Translations under genes and position numbers: made by a program
Part shown: in pieces, positions 15,935-24,309 of the stretch
How positions within the stretch are numbered: position 1 is the stretch's first letter
How the letters are laid out: each line of letters opens with the position of its first letter
Source of the DNA: Candidatus Woesearchaeota archaeon
Lineage (GTDB): Archaea > Nanobdellota > Nanobdellia > Woesearchaeales > JACJVW01
DNA length: 64,000 nt
NCBI GenBank assembly: GCA_020637435.1
Contig: JACJVW010000002.1
Span: 1 to 64,000 of the forward strand
Direction: 5' to 3'
Notes under the pieces: generated by a model
Told to the model about the DNA's origin: nothing
The model's database searches: none
The model's input: only the letters and a program-made list of their open reading frames with translations

Positions 15935-16794
15935 ACCACATGCCTCCTATGGAAATATTTTCTTAATGCAACTCCATGGTCCTGGTCTGTGCGCAGAGGG
16001 ATGACATCAGTCTTTGCACACATGAAGAGTCTCTCCACCTTCATGTGTTCCAGATGGGACAGTCTCTCATACTCTTTACGAAACTCCGGATCGCTCGTAT
16101 CCACCAGAATCTGCTCCCCTGTCTCTTCATCCTCAAGCTCTACATAACCTACATCTGGCAGTTCTTGCTCATGCGGGTCTTCTATCCTAAGCGCGACCAC
16201 ATCGTGCTTTTTGGCTATATGCGAAAGCTCCTTGCTGTATTCGTGTGCCAGGAAATCACTGACCAGAAATATGATGCTCCGCTTTTTCGCGATATGCATG
16301 ATAAATCTTAAAGCAGCTGCAATATCCGTATTTCTTGACGAAGTCTCATGGTACAGAGCTTCACGTATCAGACGAAGCACATGCTTCCTGCCTTTTCGTG
16401 CGGGAACATATTTCTCTACCTCATCAGTAAACAGCATCAGTCCCACATTGTCATTATTTTTTAGAGCGGCAAACATCAGTGATGCGGCTATCTCGACCGA
16501 TGCCATTCGCTTGTCTTTATCACTGCCAAACGAGAAACTACCGCTCCGATCCAGAACCAGATATACAGTCAAGTCCCTCTCTTCTATGAACTCCTTGACG
16601 TAGGGGTGGTCCATCCTGGCAGTAACATTCCAATCGATCGCACGCACATCATCACCTGGAACATATTCCCTAACCTCAGAAAACTCGATGCCACGCCCCT
16701 TAAAGACCGAGTGATATGCACCCTGCAAAAGTCCCTGCACAAGTCCACGGGTGGATAGCTCAACCTTGCGAACTTCCTGCAATACTTCCTTCAT
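15931..16794 (-). CDS. DUF58 (VWA-like) protein
   Basis: The 287-aa protein is a classic DUF58 member: FKGRGIEFSEVREYVPGDDV, then RAIDWNVTARMDHPYVKEF, then a VWA-like strand and MIDAS-type loop VYLVLDRSGSFSFG near residue 85. DUF58 proteins nearly always lie beside MoxR ATPases and are thought to be adaptors or substrate-selection subunits. It lies between rlmH and the VWA gene with ATGA overlaps at both ends. Confidence 0.92.
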   Translation of the reverse strand: MKEVLQEVRKVELSTRGLVQGLLQGAYHSVFKGRGIEFSEVREYVPGDDVRAIDWNVTARMDHPYVKEFIEERDLTVYLVLDRSGSFSFGSDKDKRMASVEIAASLMFAALKNNDNVGLMLFTDEVEKYVPARKGRKHVLRLIREALYHETSSRNTDIAAALRFIMHIAKKRSIIFLVSDFLAHEYSKELSHIAKKHDVVALRIEDPHEQELPDVGYVELEDEETGEQILVDTSDPEFRKEYERLSHLEHMKVERLFMCAKTDVIPLRTDQDHGVALRKYFHRRHVV

Positions 16795-17246
16795 TTGTGA
16801 TACGACACTCCGTTATTTATCATGCACGATCGGTAGATCTGTTCTATGAGCAGAATTCTCACCAGCTGATGGGGAAACGTCATCTTTGAAAGAGATATGA
16901 CCTCGTCAGCATGCTTCCTTCCTTCTTCGGAAAATCCAAGCGCTCCTCCAACACAGAAAGCGATGTGCTGTTGTTCCAGCAGCAGTTTTTTCATATGAGC
17001 TGCAAATGTAACACTACTATACTCTTTGCCAAGAGGGTCAAGAAAGATACGATACATTCCCTCGGTGCTCTTAAGCACCCTTTGTGTCTCAATCAGCTTG
17101 ACTGCATCTTCATCCTTCGAGACTCTTTCATCCTTAAGCTCAAGAAGCGACATAGTATAGTACTTTTGCAGTCGCTTATAGTACTCATCAAAACCCATCT
17201 TTACAAAATCATTCTTGAATCTGCTGACACAGCATATAGTAATCAT
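16791..17246 (-). CDS. rlmH: RlmH-family 23S rRNA methyltransferase (SPOUT)
   Basis: RlmH methylates N3 of a pseudouridine in helix 69 of 23S rRNA (position 1915 in E. coli). The 151-aa protein has the family length and C-terminal signatures: FCVGGALGFSEEG (SAM-binding trefoil knot), then SLSKMTFPHQLVRILLIEQI and YRSCMINNGVSYHK. The N-terminus, FDEYYKRLQKYY, also fits. It overlaps moxR and DUF58 by four bases, so it is translated within the MoxR/Bat operon. That is an odd place for an rRNA enzyme and may simply reflect genome compaction. Confidence 0.9.
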   Translation of the reverse strand: MITICCVSRFKNDFVKMGFDEYYKRLQKYYTMSLLELKDERVSKDEDAVKLIETQRVLKSTEGMYRIFLDPLGKEYSSVTFAAHMKKLLLEQQHIAFCVGGALGFSEEGRKHADEVISLSKMTFPHQLVRILLIEQIYRSCMINNGVSYHK

Positions 17247-18229
17247 GGTACCTTAATCTTCTCCAATATCTGGGTGATGATAGCATCAGATGTCAATTCT
17301 TCAGCCTCAGCCTCATATGTCAGGACTATCCGGTGGCGAAGTACATCATAGGCTATGTCCTGCACATCTTCCGGGATGACATATCCCCGATGATGCAGCA
17401 TCGCATATGCCTTTGCAGCCACTATCAACCATATGGTCGCTCGTGGACTTGCCCCGTATTCGATCATCTTATCAAGATCAAGTTCATATGCCTTGGGATC
17501 CCTAGTGGCGTCGATTATATCAGCTACATACGAGAAGATCTGCTCATCGCAATAGATATTCCTGCAGAATTCCTGCATCTGCATAAGCCGTTTAAGCGGA
17601 AGTACCTTTTTTACCGTCAGGAGAGCATTCGTAGTATACCTTCGCATGATCTCCTTCTCATCTTCCTTATGGGGATAATCCACAAGCAGTTTGAACATAA
17701 ATCTGTCAACTTGAGCCTCCGGAAGGCGATAGGTGCCTTCCGTCTCGATAGGATTCTGCGTAGCAAGCACAAAGAACGGACGCTCCAGCTTGTATGTCTC
17801 ACCCGAGATGGTCACCTGTTTCTCCTGCATCGCTTCAAGCAGAGCGCTCTGCACCTTAGGCGGCGCTCTATTGATCTCATCAGCAAGAATAAATTGCGCA
17901 AATATTGGTCCTTTTTGCGTCTTGAACGCATTCTCCTTATGATTGTATATTTTTGTACCTATGATGTCCGCTGGAAGCAAGTCTGGAGTAAACTGGATTC
18001 TTTGAAATGACGCATCCAGTGTCTCTGAAAGCGTCTTGATCATCTGTGTCTTCGCAAGCCCAGGGGCACCTTCAAGGAAGACATGCCCGCCAGAGATAAG
18101 CGCAATAATCAGCTTGTCTATCACATCGGTCTTTCCGACGATCACTTTCTGCATCTCGGCCCGAACCTGTTCGATATCTGTAGAATATTTTTTCGCCTGT
18201 TCACTTAGCGCGGAAATCTCTTTATCCAT
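17243..18229 (-). CDS. moxR: MoxR-type AAA+ ATPase
   Basis: MoxR ATPases act as chaperones that activate or assemble partner complexes together with VWA proteins. The 328-aa protein has Walker A (GAPGLAKT, residues 54-61), Walker B (LADEINRAPPKVQSALLEAM), sensor 1 (VLATQNPIETEGTYRLPEAQ) and arginine-finger region DRFMF. The C-terminal lid contains ASPRATIWLIVAAKA. I prefer ATG 18229 (MDKEIS) to the upstream TTG at 18244: GGGTGTG lies just before it, and the TATA box at 18261-18273 leaves a leader of about 10 bases. First gene of the operon running to 13284. Confidence 0.95.
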   Translation of the reverse strand: MDKEISALSEQAKKYSTDIEQVRAEMQKVIVGKTDVIDKLIIALISGGHVFLEGAPGLAKTQMIKTLSETLDASFQRIQFTPDLLPADIIGTKIYNHKENAFKTQKGPIFAQFILADEINRAPPKVQSALLEAMQEKQVTISGETYKLERPFFVLATQNPIETEGTYRLPEAQVDRFMFKLLVDYPHKEDEKEIMRRYTTNALLTVKKVLPLKRLMQMQEFCRNIYCDEQIFSYVADIIDATRDPKAYELDLDKMIEYGASPRATIWLIVAAKAYAMLHHRGYVIPEDVQDIAYDVLRHRIVLTYEAEAEELTSDAIITQILEKIKVP

Positions 18230-18260
18230 GTACACACCCTGCAAAAAAACGCCAAAAAGT

Positions 18261-18273
18261 CATTTATATAATT
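18261..18273 (-). promoter_or_regulatory. TATA box of the moxR operon
   Basis: AATTATATAAATG on the minus strand, about 38 bases before the chosen moxR ATG. It is the only promoter seen for the five overlapping genes from 18229 down to 13284. Confidence 0.55.
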
Positions 18274-18333
18274 TGTGGAGTATTAAACCCTTTTACATGT
18301 CCTAAGTTCTTTCCTAGTTACAGATGAGCCAAC

Positions 18334-18353
18334 ATGTTATGGTAGAGTAACAT
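18334..18353. promoter_or_regulatory. Inverted repeat next to a TATA box, possible operator
   Basis: ATGTTA and TAACAT flank an 8-base spacer immediately before ATAAATAATATAAGC (18351-18365), the likely TATA region of the ATP-grasp gene at 18389. The position suits a repressor or a BRE-overlapping site. The arms are short, so chance is possible. Confidence 0.25.
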
Positions 18354-18388
18354 AAATAATATAAGCAGGGAATGCTCCCTCTCACATC

Positions 18389-19414
18389 ATGTTGGGGATA
18401 CTTTCACGAAAGATGAGCGACAGTCTCGCACAGCCTTTTAGGAAACAGACTCGGCTATTCTCCGAGATAATTTCTTATGGTCAGAAGCAGGAGATGGAAG
18501 TGTTCGTCTTCTCTCCAGAAGACATCCATAATGACTACGTGCTTGGCTACACCCTTACAGAAAATAAGTGGACGCCCAAAACATTCCCCATACCAGCATT
18601 TGTCTACGACCGGGCATTCCTCAACAAAAAAAGCAGCACATTGATCCAGAAGCAGCTGCGAAAAAGGTCCACCTTTCTAAACCCTGCAGGCCTGCATGAG
18701 CTCTCCAGAGATAAACTCATGGTAAGCAGACTACTGCAGACAGGAGCTGTAGAGTATGACGGCATGCACCTCATCGACGCCGACCATTTCTATCTAAAGC
18801 CACGATATGGGAGCAGGCCTACCCGTGCTATCAAGGTCATAAAAGAATCCATGTACACCGTGGTATACAAAGTACAGGATGAAGAACGAAAATGGATAGA
18901 CTGCATAGTCGAAGACATTCCAGACGATGAGCTACTCGAAGTCATCCAGGAAGTGACTCCTGATTATGGCTACATAATGCATGAGCATATTGAATCGGTA
19001 CAGGTTGACGGTTTCCAGACCATGTTGCGTGTTCTAGTACAAAGGGGAGCGCATGGCATTCCGCATATTACATCCATCACAGGCATAACTACCGACTCCT
19101 TCCATCGTGAGACTATCGGATGCGAACAGATATTCAGCCAATTCATTGACCCTACACCAGTAATGTCTCAGGTTGCTGATACTGCACAGCAGACGCTCAA
19201 GAAGCTGGAGCACAGATTCAAGAGCCGTATAGCTGAGATAGGATTCGATATGATTGTGCAACCTGATGGAAAATCAAGGATTGTTGACATGCATAGCATG
19301 CCTGCCAGGTTCGGTTCTCACATGATGACCAGTCCTCAAAGATCGTACCTTGCGCTGAAGACCTCCATTCAGGCACCAGTTGACTACGCCCTCTACCTAT
19401 CGAAATCTATTTAA
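18389..19414 (+). CDS. YheC/YheD-like ATP-grasp protein
   Basis: The 341-aa protein resembles the YheC/YheD family, ATP-grasp proteins first described as spore-coat-associated in Bacillus but widespread elsewhere. Matching features are MLGILSR, the N-terminal PFRKQTRLFSEIISYGQ, EVFVFSPEDI, then the ATP-grasp core with FYLKPRYGSRPTRAIKVIKE near residue 135 and GFDMIVQPDGKSRIVDMHSM near 290. ATP-grasp enzymes join a carboxylate to an amine or similar nucleophile; the substrate here is unknown. The ATG follows an AT-rich TATA region by about 30 bases. tRNA-Val follows 30 bases downstream. Confidence 0.75.
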   Translation: MLGILSRKMSDSLAQPFRKQTRLFSEIISYGQKQEMEVFVFSPEDIHNDYVLGYTLTENKWTPKTFPIPAFVYDRAFLNKKSSTLIQKQLRKRSTFLNPAGLHELSRDKLMVSRLLQTGAVEYDGMHLIDADHFYLKPRYGSRPTRAIKVIKESMYTVVYKVQDEERKWIDCIVEDIPDDELLEVIQEVTPDYGYIMHEHIESVQVDGFQTMLRVLVQRGAHGIPHITSITGITTDSFHRETIGCEQIFSQFIDPTPVMSQVADTAQQTLKKLEHRFKSRIAEIGFDMIVQPDGKSRIVDMHSMPARFGSHMMTSPQRSYLALKTSIQAPVDYALYLSKSI

Positions 19415-19416
19415 AC
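19408..19416 (+). promoter_or_regulatory. TATA box of tRNA-Val
   Basis: TATTTAAAC lies 29-37 bases before the tRNA start, overlapping the stop of the ATP-grasp gene. It probably drives the tRNA and perhaps the permease 27 bases beyond it. Confidence 0.45.
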
Positions 19417-19444
19417 AGACCTTTGTTCTGCAAGACTACCTAAA

Positions 19445-19517
19445 GGGCTTGTGGTCTAGTGGCTATGACATCGCCTCGACAAGGCGGGAGTCCCCAGTTC
19501 GAGTCTGGGCAGGCCCA
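19445..19517 (+). tRNA. tRNA-Val (GAC)
   Basis: The cloverleaf folds fully: acceptor GGGCTTG with CAGGCCC, anticodon stem TCGCC with GGCGG, T-arm CCCAG-TTCGAGT-CTGGG, discriminator A. The anticodon loop reads TCGACAA, placing GAC at 34-36 (Val) and C, not the nearly universal U, at position 33. Other stem registers do not pair, so the anticodon call is firm. No intron and no encoded CCA. Confidence 0.9.
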
Positions 19518-19543
19518 TATTTTACAATAAAGGGGTGTAAAGT

Positions 19544-20599
19544 ATGAGAGGATATACGAAATATTTCAATATCATCTCGATAGTGCTGATTTTTTTCGTC
19601 ATCTTCGCTATCATCTGGAATTTTCTTACTCCTATCCTAACATCTTTCATAGTCGCATATCTCTTCTTTCCCTTTTACAGATGGCTCAACAGACATATTA
19701 AGAATGAAAATATCTCAGCATTCCTTATCTGCATCATCCTGGTAATAATTTTCATCCTGCCTTTCGCTGCTCTTATCACAAAAGCCACCGCTGAAGCTCA
19801 GACAGTCTATCAATTGACTTCAAAGACGCTTAATTCGACACAACAGATTGAGTTCTGCAAGAACCGCAACTCAGCCGCTTGCGCTTTTACCTTCGGTATA
19901 GAAAAACTTGGCGCAAATGAGCAGCTTAAGAACATCATAAAAGACAGTATGCAAAGCATCTCCCAATTCATAGTGCAGAAAGGGGGCGATCTTATCACCC
20001 AATCAGTTTCTGCTGTACTCAGTCTTTTTATCGTGCTCTTCATGACATTTTATCTCTTAAGAGACGGCAAATCAACATTGCTCGAGAACTTTCCAAAATT
20101 TATGCCACTTAAGTCCAAGCACAAAAAGACCATTGTGGCCAATTTTGACCGTATGGTACGCGGTCTGTTGTTCGGTCAGCTCATCATAGCTGTGGTGCAA
20201 GGATTTGTGGCAGGTGTAGGGTACTTCATTTTTGGGGTGTCAAGCCCGGTCTTCTGGGGACTCTTCACCGCTTTCTTCGCGTTGATACCTGTCATAGGTA
20301 CAGGTATTATCTGGCTCCCCATCTCTTTGGTGACCATGCTTAATGGCTATCTTGCATCTGACAATACACTTATTTTGCAGGGCATAGGATTGATGATCTA
20401 TGGATTTCTTCTCATCTCCACCATAGACAATGTGATCAGACCCAAAATATTGGGAGACAGAGCCAATATACACCCGGTCATCGTTCTGCTCGGCGTCTTT
20501 GGAGGTATAAGCCTCTTCGGATTCATCGGATTCATCATAGGCCCGATACTTCTGGCCACATGTCAGCTTCTCCTTAAGATATATTCTGAGAGCATGTGA
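19544..20599 (+). CDS. AI-2E family transporter (PerM/UPF0118)
   Basis: A 351-aa integral membrane protein with about eight helices and the family layout: three N-terminal helices, a soluble loop (about 85-150) with Cys residues, then a C-terminal helix cluster. Signatures include PILTSFIVAYLFFPFYRWL, GLLFGQLIIAVVQGFVAGVGYF, FFALIPVIGTGIIWLPISL and IDNVIRPKILGDRANIHPV. Family members export varied small solutes or ions; the name comes from E. coli TqsA. GGGGTG sits 8 bases before the ATG as a clear ribosome binding site. The gene lies 27 bases after tRNA-Val. Confidence 0.88.
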   Translation: MRGYTKYFNIISIVLIFFVIFAIIWNFLTPILTSFIVAYLFFPFYRWLNRHIKNENISAFLICIILVIIFILPFAALITKATAEAQTVYQLTSKTLNSTQQIEFCKNRNSAACAFTFGIEKLGANEQLKNIIKDSMQSISQFIVQKGGDLITQSVSAVLSLFIVLFMTFYLLRDGKSTLLENFPKFMPLKSKHKKTIVANFDRMVRGLLFGQLIIAVVQGFVAGVGYFIFGVSSPVFWGLFTAFFALIPVIGTGIIWLPISLVTMLNGYLASDNTLILQGIGLMIYGFLLISTIDNVIRPKILGDRANIHPVIVLLGVFGGISLFGFIGFIIGPILLATCQLLLKIYSESM

Positions 20600-20641
20600 T
20601 GTGCCGTAATCCTTAAATAGACACTTTCATCCATATCACGT

Positions 20642-21415
20642 ATGAAAATTGATCTTCATCTGGACAAGACGCTTGAAGAGAACGCAGGCATCTACTTCGA
20701 TAAAGCCAAGAAGCTAAGAAAGAAACTTGAGGGGGCACAGCTAACTATCGAAGAGACAAAAAAGAAGATGGAGAAACTGGAGAAGGACTTGCCTACAGAA
20801 GAAGAGATAGAAGTGCAGAAGCATCGCGAAAAAAGATGGTATGAGAAATTCAGGTGGTTCTATTCATCCGAGGGTTTTTTGTGCATCGGCGGAAGGGATG
20901 CCACAACAAACGAGATTCTTATCAAGAAACACACAGAACCACATGACATCATCTTTCATACAGACATGGCAGGATCCCCGTTCTTTCTAATCAAGACAGA
21001 AGGAAAAGAGGTCTCAGACGCCACTCTAAACGAGGTTGCTGATGCTACGATGACGTTTTCCAAAGCATGGCAATTAGGACTGCAATCTGTTTCGGTGTTT
21101 CATGTCGCGCCTGAGCAGGTCACTAAACAGGCACAGACAGGGGAATTCCTTGGGAAAGGCGCCTTCATGATCAGAGGAAAACTTCACTATCACGAGAGCA
21201 GGCTAAATCTTGCAGTAGGAATGTATGATGATACCATTATGGCCGGACCAAAAGAAGCTATCGATTTGCGATGTCCGGAGTCCATCGTACTTACCACAGG
21301 TAAAAGCAAAGCCAGTAGCATCGCTAAAGATATTAGAAGAAAAATAAAAGTCCCGTTGGATGACATCATCCGTGTGCTTCCAAGCGGCTCCTTCGCTTTA
21401 ACGAAAAGAAAGTAG
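20642..21415 (+). CDS. Stand-alone NFACT-R (DUF814) RNA-binding protein
   Basis: NFACT-R is the domain of Rqc2/NEMF/FbpA proteins that binds tRNA on stalled large ribosomal subunits. This 257-aa protein starts with a coiled coil (about 15-60, KAKKLRKKLEGAQLTIEETK) and continues with NFACT-R: WYEKFRWFYSSEGFLCIGGR, IIFHTDMAGSPFFLIK, FSKAWQLGLQSVSVFHVAPE and GKGAFMIRGKLHYHES. The NFACT-N and HhH domains of full-length Rqc2 (over 500 aa) are missing. CCTTAAATAGAC lies about 30 bases before the ATG, indicating a leaderless start, so this is not a clipped 5' end. Confidence 0.87.
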   Translation: MKIDLHLDKTLEENAGIYFDKAKKLRKKLEGAQLTIEETKKKMEKLEKDLPTEEEIEVQKHREKRWYEKFRWFYSSEGFLCIGGRDATTNEILIKKHTEPHDIIFHTDMAGSPFFLIKTEGKEVSDATLNEVADATMTFSKAWQLGLQSVSVFHVAPEQVTKQAQTGEFLGKGAFMIRGKLHYHESRLNLAVGMYDDTIMAGPKEAIDLRCPESIVLTTGKSKASSIAKDIRRKIKVPLDDIIRVLPSGSFALTKRK

Positions 21416-21452
21416 AGCAAAACATATATAGCATTGAGTCCTGACCGATTAT

Positions 21453-22373
21453 ATGCCGGATACGCGCACACATGTATTCCTCCGAAAGGATGAACTTAAG
21501 GACGCATACGGTACCGAATCTAAAGAATTCTACATCGCCGTGCTCGGAGAATTCCTGCCTGACATCGACACATTATTCGGTCTGCATCCAAAATTGCGAC
21601 ATCTCAATACACCTGATGCATACAACCCCATAACAGGGCACCATGAACGTATCCATGAAGACGCATACAGGTTATCTGATATTCTAAAGAGGCATGAACA
21701 GCTTCATCCCTTGTATACGATAGCACACCACAAACAGGATGATGATTATTTCCATACGAACGTGATCATGCCTGCAGCAAGAGAATTAGCTCGTTCGTAC
21801 CAAACGCTTGATAAACGTGGCAATAAAGGTATCGATATAGCTCATGGAATTGTTGAGATCACTCTTGGGAACATAATTGAAGAAAATGAGCCAGACATCA
21901 CACGAATTATCCAACATACCAAGTCACTTCCATCCTATCTTACAAGAGATTGCGCCAAGACGTTGGCAGACTTTTATCAGATGCCAGGTCAGTGGAAATC
22001 GTTCTTTCATGTGCTCACCGCTTCCAAGATGATTGCGACAAAAGGTATGCAGTCAAAGAGCCTTGCGAAACTTTGGATCAAGGGAATAGTGCAGAATGTA
22101 GGCGAAAAATCGGTGTTTGAGAAACATCACAGTTGGATGGAACCTATACCCGAAATAATCGAGCCTATTTACGGACATGTGTCATTAGATAGTCTATATG
22201 CCAATGGCCCTCTTGACGAGATGCTTGACAGCTTTATGGACGATGCCAAAGAACTTTGTGAAAAAGTCGACAATAAACTGAGCAGAAGACCAGGCAGACT
22301 TGTTAGGACTCTCAAAGACGCACCGCTTAAAATATTTCAGCTCTACAAATCTGGACTTCGTCCAGAGTACTAG
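21453..22373 (+). CDS. His-rich protein of unknown function
   Basis: The 306-aa soluble protein is unrecognised. The first 110 residues are rich in His and Asp (TRTHVF, FLPDIDTLFGLHP, ITGHHERIHE, IAHHKQDDDYFH), in a spacing that faintly recalls zinc-dependent phospholipase C or HD-like metal enzymes. The remainder is helical. ACATATATAGCA lies 25-30 bases before the ATG. It converges with the rhodanese gene with a four-base overlap. A metal-dependent hydrolase is possible, but I would not name a family. Confidence 0.5.
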   Translation: MPDTRTHVFLRKDELKDAYGTESKEFYIAVLGEFLPDIDTLFGLHPKLRHLNTPDAYNPITGHHERIHEDAYRLSDILKRHEQLHPLYTIAHHKQDDDYFHTNVIMPAARELARSYQTLDKRGNKGIDIAHGIVEITLGNIIEENEPDITRIIQHTKSLPSYLTRDCAKTLADFYQMPGQWKSFFHVLTASKMIATKGMQSKSLAKLWIKGIVQNVGEKSVFEKHHSWMEPIPEIIEPIYGHVSLDSLYANGPLDEMLDSFMDDAKELCEKVDNKLSRRPGRLVRTLKDAPLKIFQLYKSGLRPEY

Positions 22374-22981
22374 CAACCAAATCCGCCATCGACTGGACAT
22401 ACTCCAGGATTCTTCACAATTACTTCGCCAGGTCCATCACCGGTAGCGATGAATCTGCTCGAATTAAACCGCTCATGCGGATGCAGCCAACTTTTGGGAA
22501 CTTCACTCCATTCATAATAACCCACATTGAGTTGTTTCACAAAAATATTCTCACCCGCAAGCGTAGCACCAAGTTGTTTTGATGTCATGCATGATTCACT
22601 ATAGCAATAGACAACAATCTCAGAAGACTTATCCAGCGCCTGGAATTCTAGGAGTATATCATCCAATGCCCTTGGAGACCCCTCTTTATTGCGAAAAACA
22701 GGTATATTGATTGCTGTGGCGATATGACCCTTCTCATACTCTTCATATGAACGCAAATCGACAATAGTTACCGGTATTCCCTTGTCAATCATATACATGA
22801 GCTGATGGGGACTTACCATCGTGTCTGAACTGCTCATATACCAGTTATACATCCGTATCTCTTTAGGCGCATCTATCATCTTTGATGCGACAATCCCAGC
22901 GCTAAAACCTGCTATCGTTGCTATGATGATAACAAATATGAACATGATTGCATTGACATTTTTGCGTAGACGTCTTCCCAT
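22370..22981 (-). CDS. Membrane-anchored rhodanese-like protein
   Basis: Rhodanese domains transfer sulfane sulfur or carry persulfides. The 203-aa protein has one N-terminal membrane helix (about 12-35) and a rhodanese fold outside it: VTIVDLRSYEEYEKGHIATA near 71-90 and active-site loop CYSESC with Cys 126 and 131. The tail holds two more Cys (NPGVCPVDGGFGC). I chose ATG 22981 (MGRRLRKN) over 23050, as CTTATAAAATATC lies 25 bases upstream and the longer start would overlap the neighbouring gene. It lies next to a thioredoxin-CcdA fusion, suggesting surface thiol or sulfur chemistry. Confidence 0.82.
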   Translation of the reverse strand: MGRRLRKNVNAIMFIFVIIIATIAGFSAGIVASKMIDAPKEIRMYNWYMSSSDTMVSPHQLMYMIDKGIPVTIVDLRSYEEYEKGHIATAINIPVFRNKEGSPRALDDILLEFQALDKSSEIVVYCYSESCMTSKQLGATLAGENIFVKQLNVGYYEWSEVPKSWLHPHERFNSSRFIATGDGPGEVIVKNPGVCPVDGGFGC

Positions 22982-23012
22982 GGTAAAAAGAAGAGAATGA
23001 TATTTTATAAGC

Positions 23013-24233
23013 CTATGCCAGAAGCTGAGGAGCGAACGCCAGCATAGCACCCAGACCTAATAGCACAGCTCCTCCAATCAATTTGCAATACTTTGCATAC
23101 TGATCCCCTATACTGGTGTTTACAGCGAATGCAGCAAGACCGAAAATAACAAGATCATCAAGCATGAAGAAGAAATCATACAGCAGGATATAACCATAAT
23201 ATTGCCAGGTACCAAGGTTACTGATCGCTAATACATGGGTAAAAATTGCAGGTAGAGCGGCGCTACACGCGAATTCTATAGAATTGACTATGAAAGCGAG
23301 TACAACGATGCTACCCATCGTAGCCCAGGTAAGAGGTGCATGCACAATCTGTTCCATCTTATTCATTGTCTTGCGCTTTGACTGGACATCTCCAACTTCA
23401 CAAGTAAGTGCACCCTTTGTCTCGATGAACTCCTTGATGTTTAGGATTCCTACTCCAAGCGCTCCAAGGCCGATGATTATGGTCAAAGGTCGAAGAAAAC
23501 CGATAATCAAAAACACATTCAACCACGCAGTCATGAACAGGAAATAGAGGATTCCTGATGCCGCGACGAAGGTACCTACCAGCAGCCAAATCTTCTTCCT
23601 GTCCTTGATGCTCATGATCAGAGATATCAGATACACAAGAACCCACATAGCACATGGATTAAAACCGTCAACAAATCCAAGGACCACTGCAAGCATTGGT
23701 AGACTAAAATCTACCGCGTCCACTTCGCCGAAATACGGAAGAGTAAAGGTGGTGCTTATCTCCCTGGGTTCCGCATTTAAGCTAGCTGGACCAAGAGCCT
23801 CTTCTTTGTTCTCAATATAATCCTGCAATGCGCTCTCTATCTTTGGCCCGGTTACTTCGCCGTATCCGATATTGGAGTATGTCCCAAAGAAAGTTGCAGG
23901 GACACCCAATCTATCAACATCAAGACCATACTCGACTGCATACTGTCGAAGCAGTTCCGACTGGTCAGGATCAGAGGTGTCATGGTAGATGAAGTTCACC
24001 TGTGGATAGCGATCCATAAGCTCCTCGTTGAACACTTTCTGAGCTTTACAGTGCGGACAGCTTGGATGATGGAAGAAATGGAATTCAAGGTCAGAATCTG
24101 TTTTCTGTACAACCTGTTCATCGCCTCCGGAAAAGATCAAGAATACTGCAAATATAAACAGGACAATATAGAGATAGCGTTGGAAAGGGTCATCATAGAC
24201 CTTTTTAGCATGTTTCTTTACTGACCTCCACAT
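23013..24233 (-). CDS. Thioredoxin-like domain fused to CcdA/DsbD-type membrane domain
   Basis: The 406-aa protein has a membrane helix (about 20-35), an outside thioredoxin/glutaredoxin-like domain with CPHC at residues 59-62 (HPSCPHCKAQ) and a cis-Pro region (RLGVPATFFG), then a CcdA/DsbD-like six-helix domain with the paired Cys motifs GFNPCAMWVL and EFACSAALP. CcdA/DsbD proteins pass electrons from the cytoplasm to outside thiols. The ATG at 24233 (MWRSV) is chosen from TATA GTTTATAAATGT (about 24256-24267). The fused thioredoxin is the likely acceptor. Confidence 0.87.
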   Translation of the reverse strand: MWRSVKKHAKKVYDDPFQRYLYIVLFIFAVFLIFSGGDEQVVQKTDSDLEFHFFHHPSCPHCKAQKVFNEELMDRYPQVNFIYHDTSDPDQSELLRQYAVEYGLDVDRLGVPATFFGTYSNIGYGEVTGPKIESALQDYIENKEEALGPASLNAEPREISTTFTLPYFGEVDAVDFSLPMLAVVLGFVDGFNPCAMWVLVYLISLIMSIKDRKKIWLLVGTFVAASGILYFLFMTAWLNVFLIIGFLRPLTIIIGLGALGVGILNIKEFIETKGALTCEVGDVQSKRKTMNKMEQIVHAPLTWATMGSIVVLAFIVNSIEFACSAALPAIFTHVLAISNLGTWQYYGYILLYDFFFMLDDLVIFGLAAFAVNTSIGDQYAKYCKLIGGAVLLGLGAMLAFAPQLLA

Positions 24234-24309
24234 GGAAGAGAAGCATGCGGCGTACATTTATAAACATATCTTTTGTTAGAGTGTTTAGGGTACAGTCAGT
24301 ATATTCCGT

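Noticed and set aside
19445..19517. Alternative reading as tRNA-Ser (CGA anticodon)
   Set aside because: That register leaves the anticodon stem unpaired and there is no long variable arm, so Val(GAC) with C33 stands.
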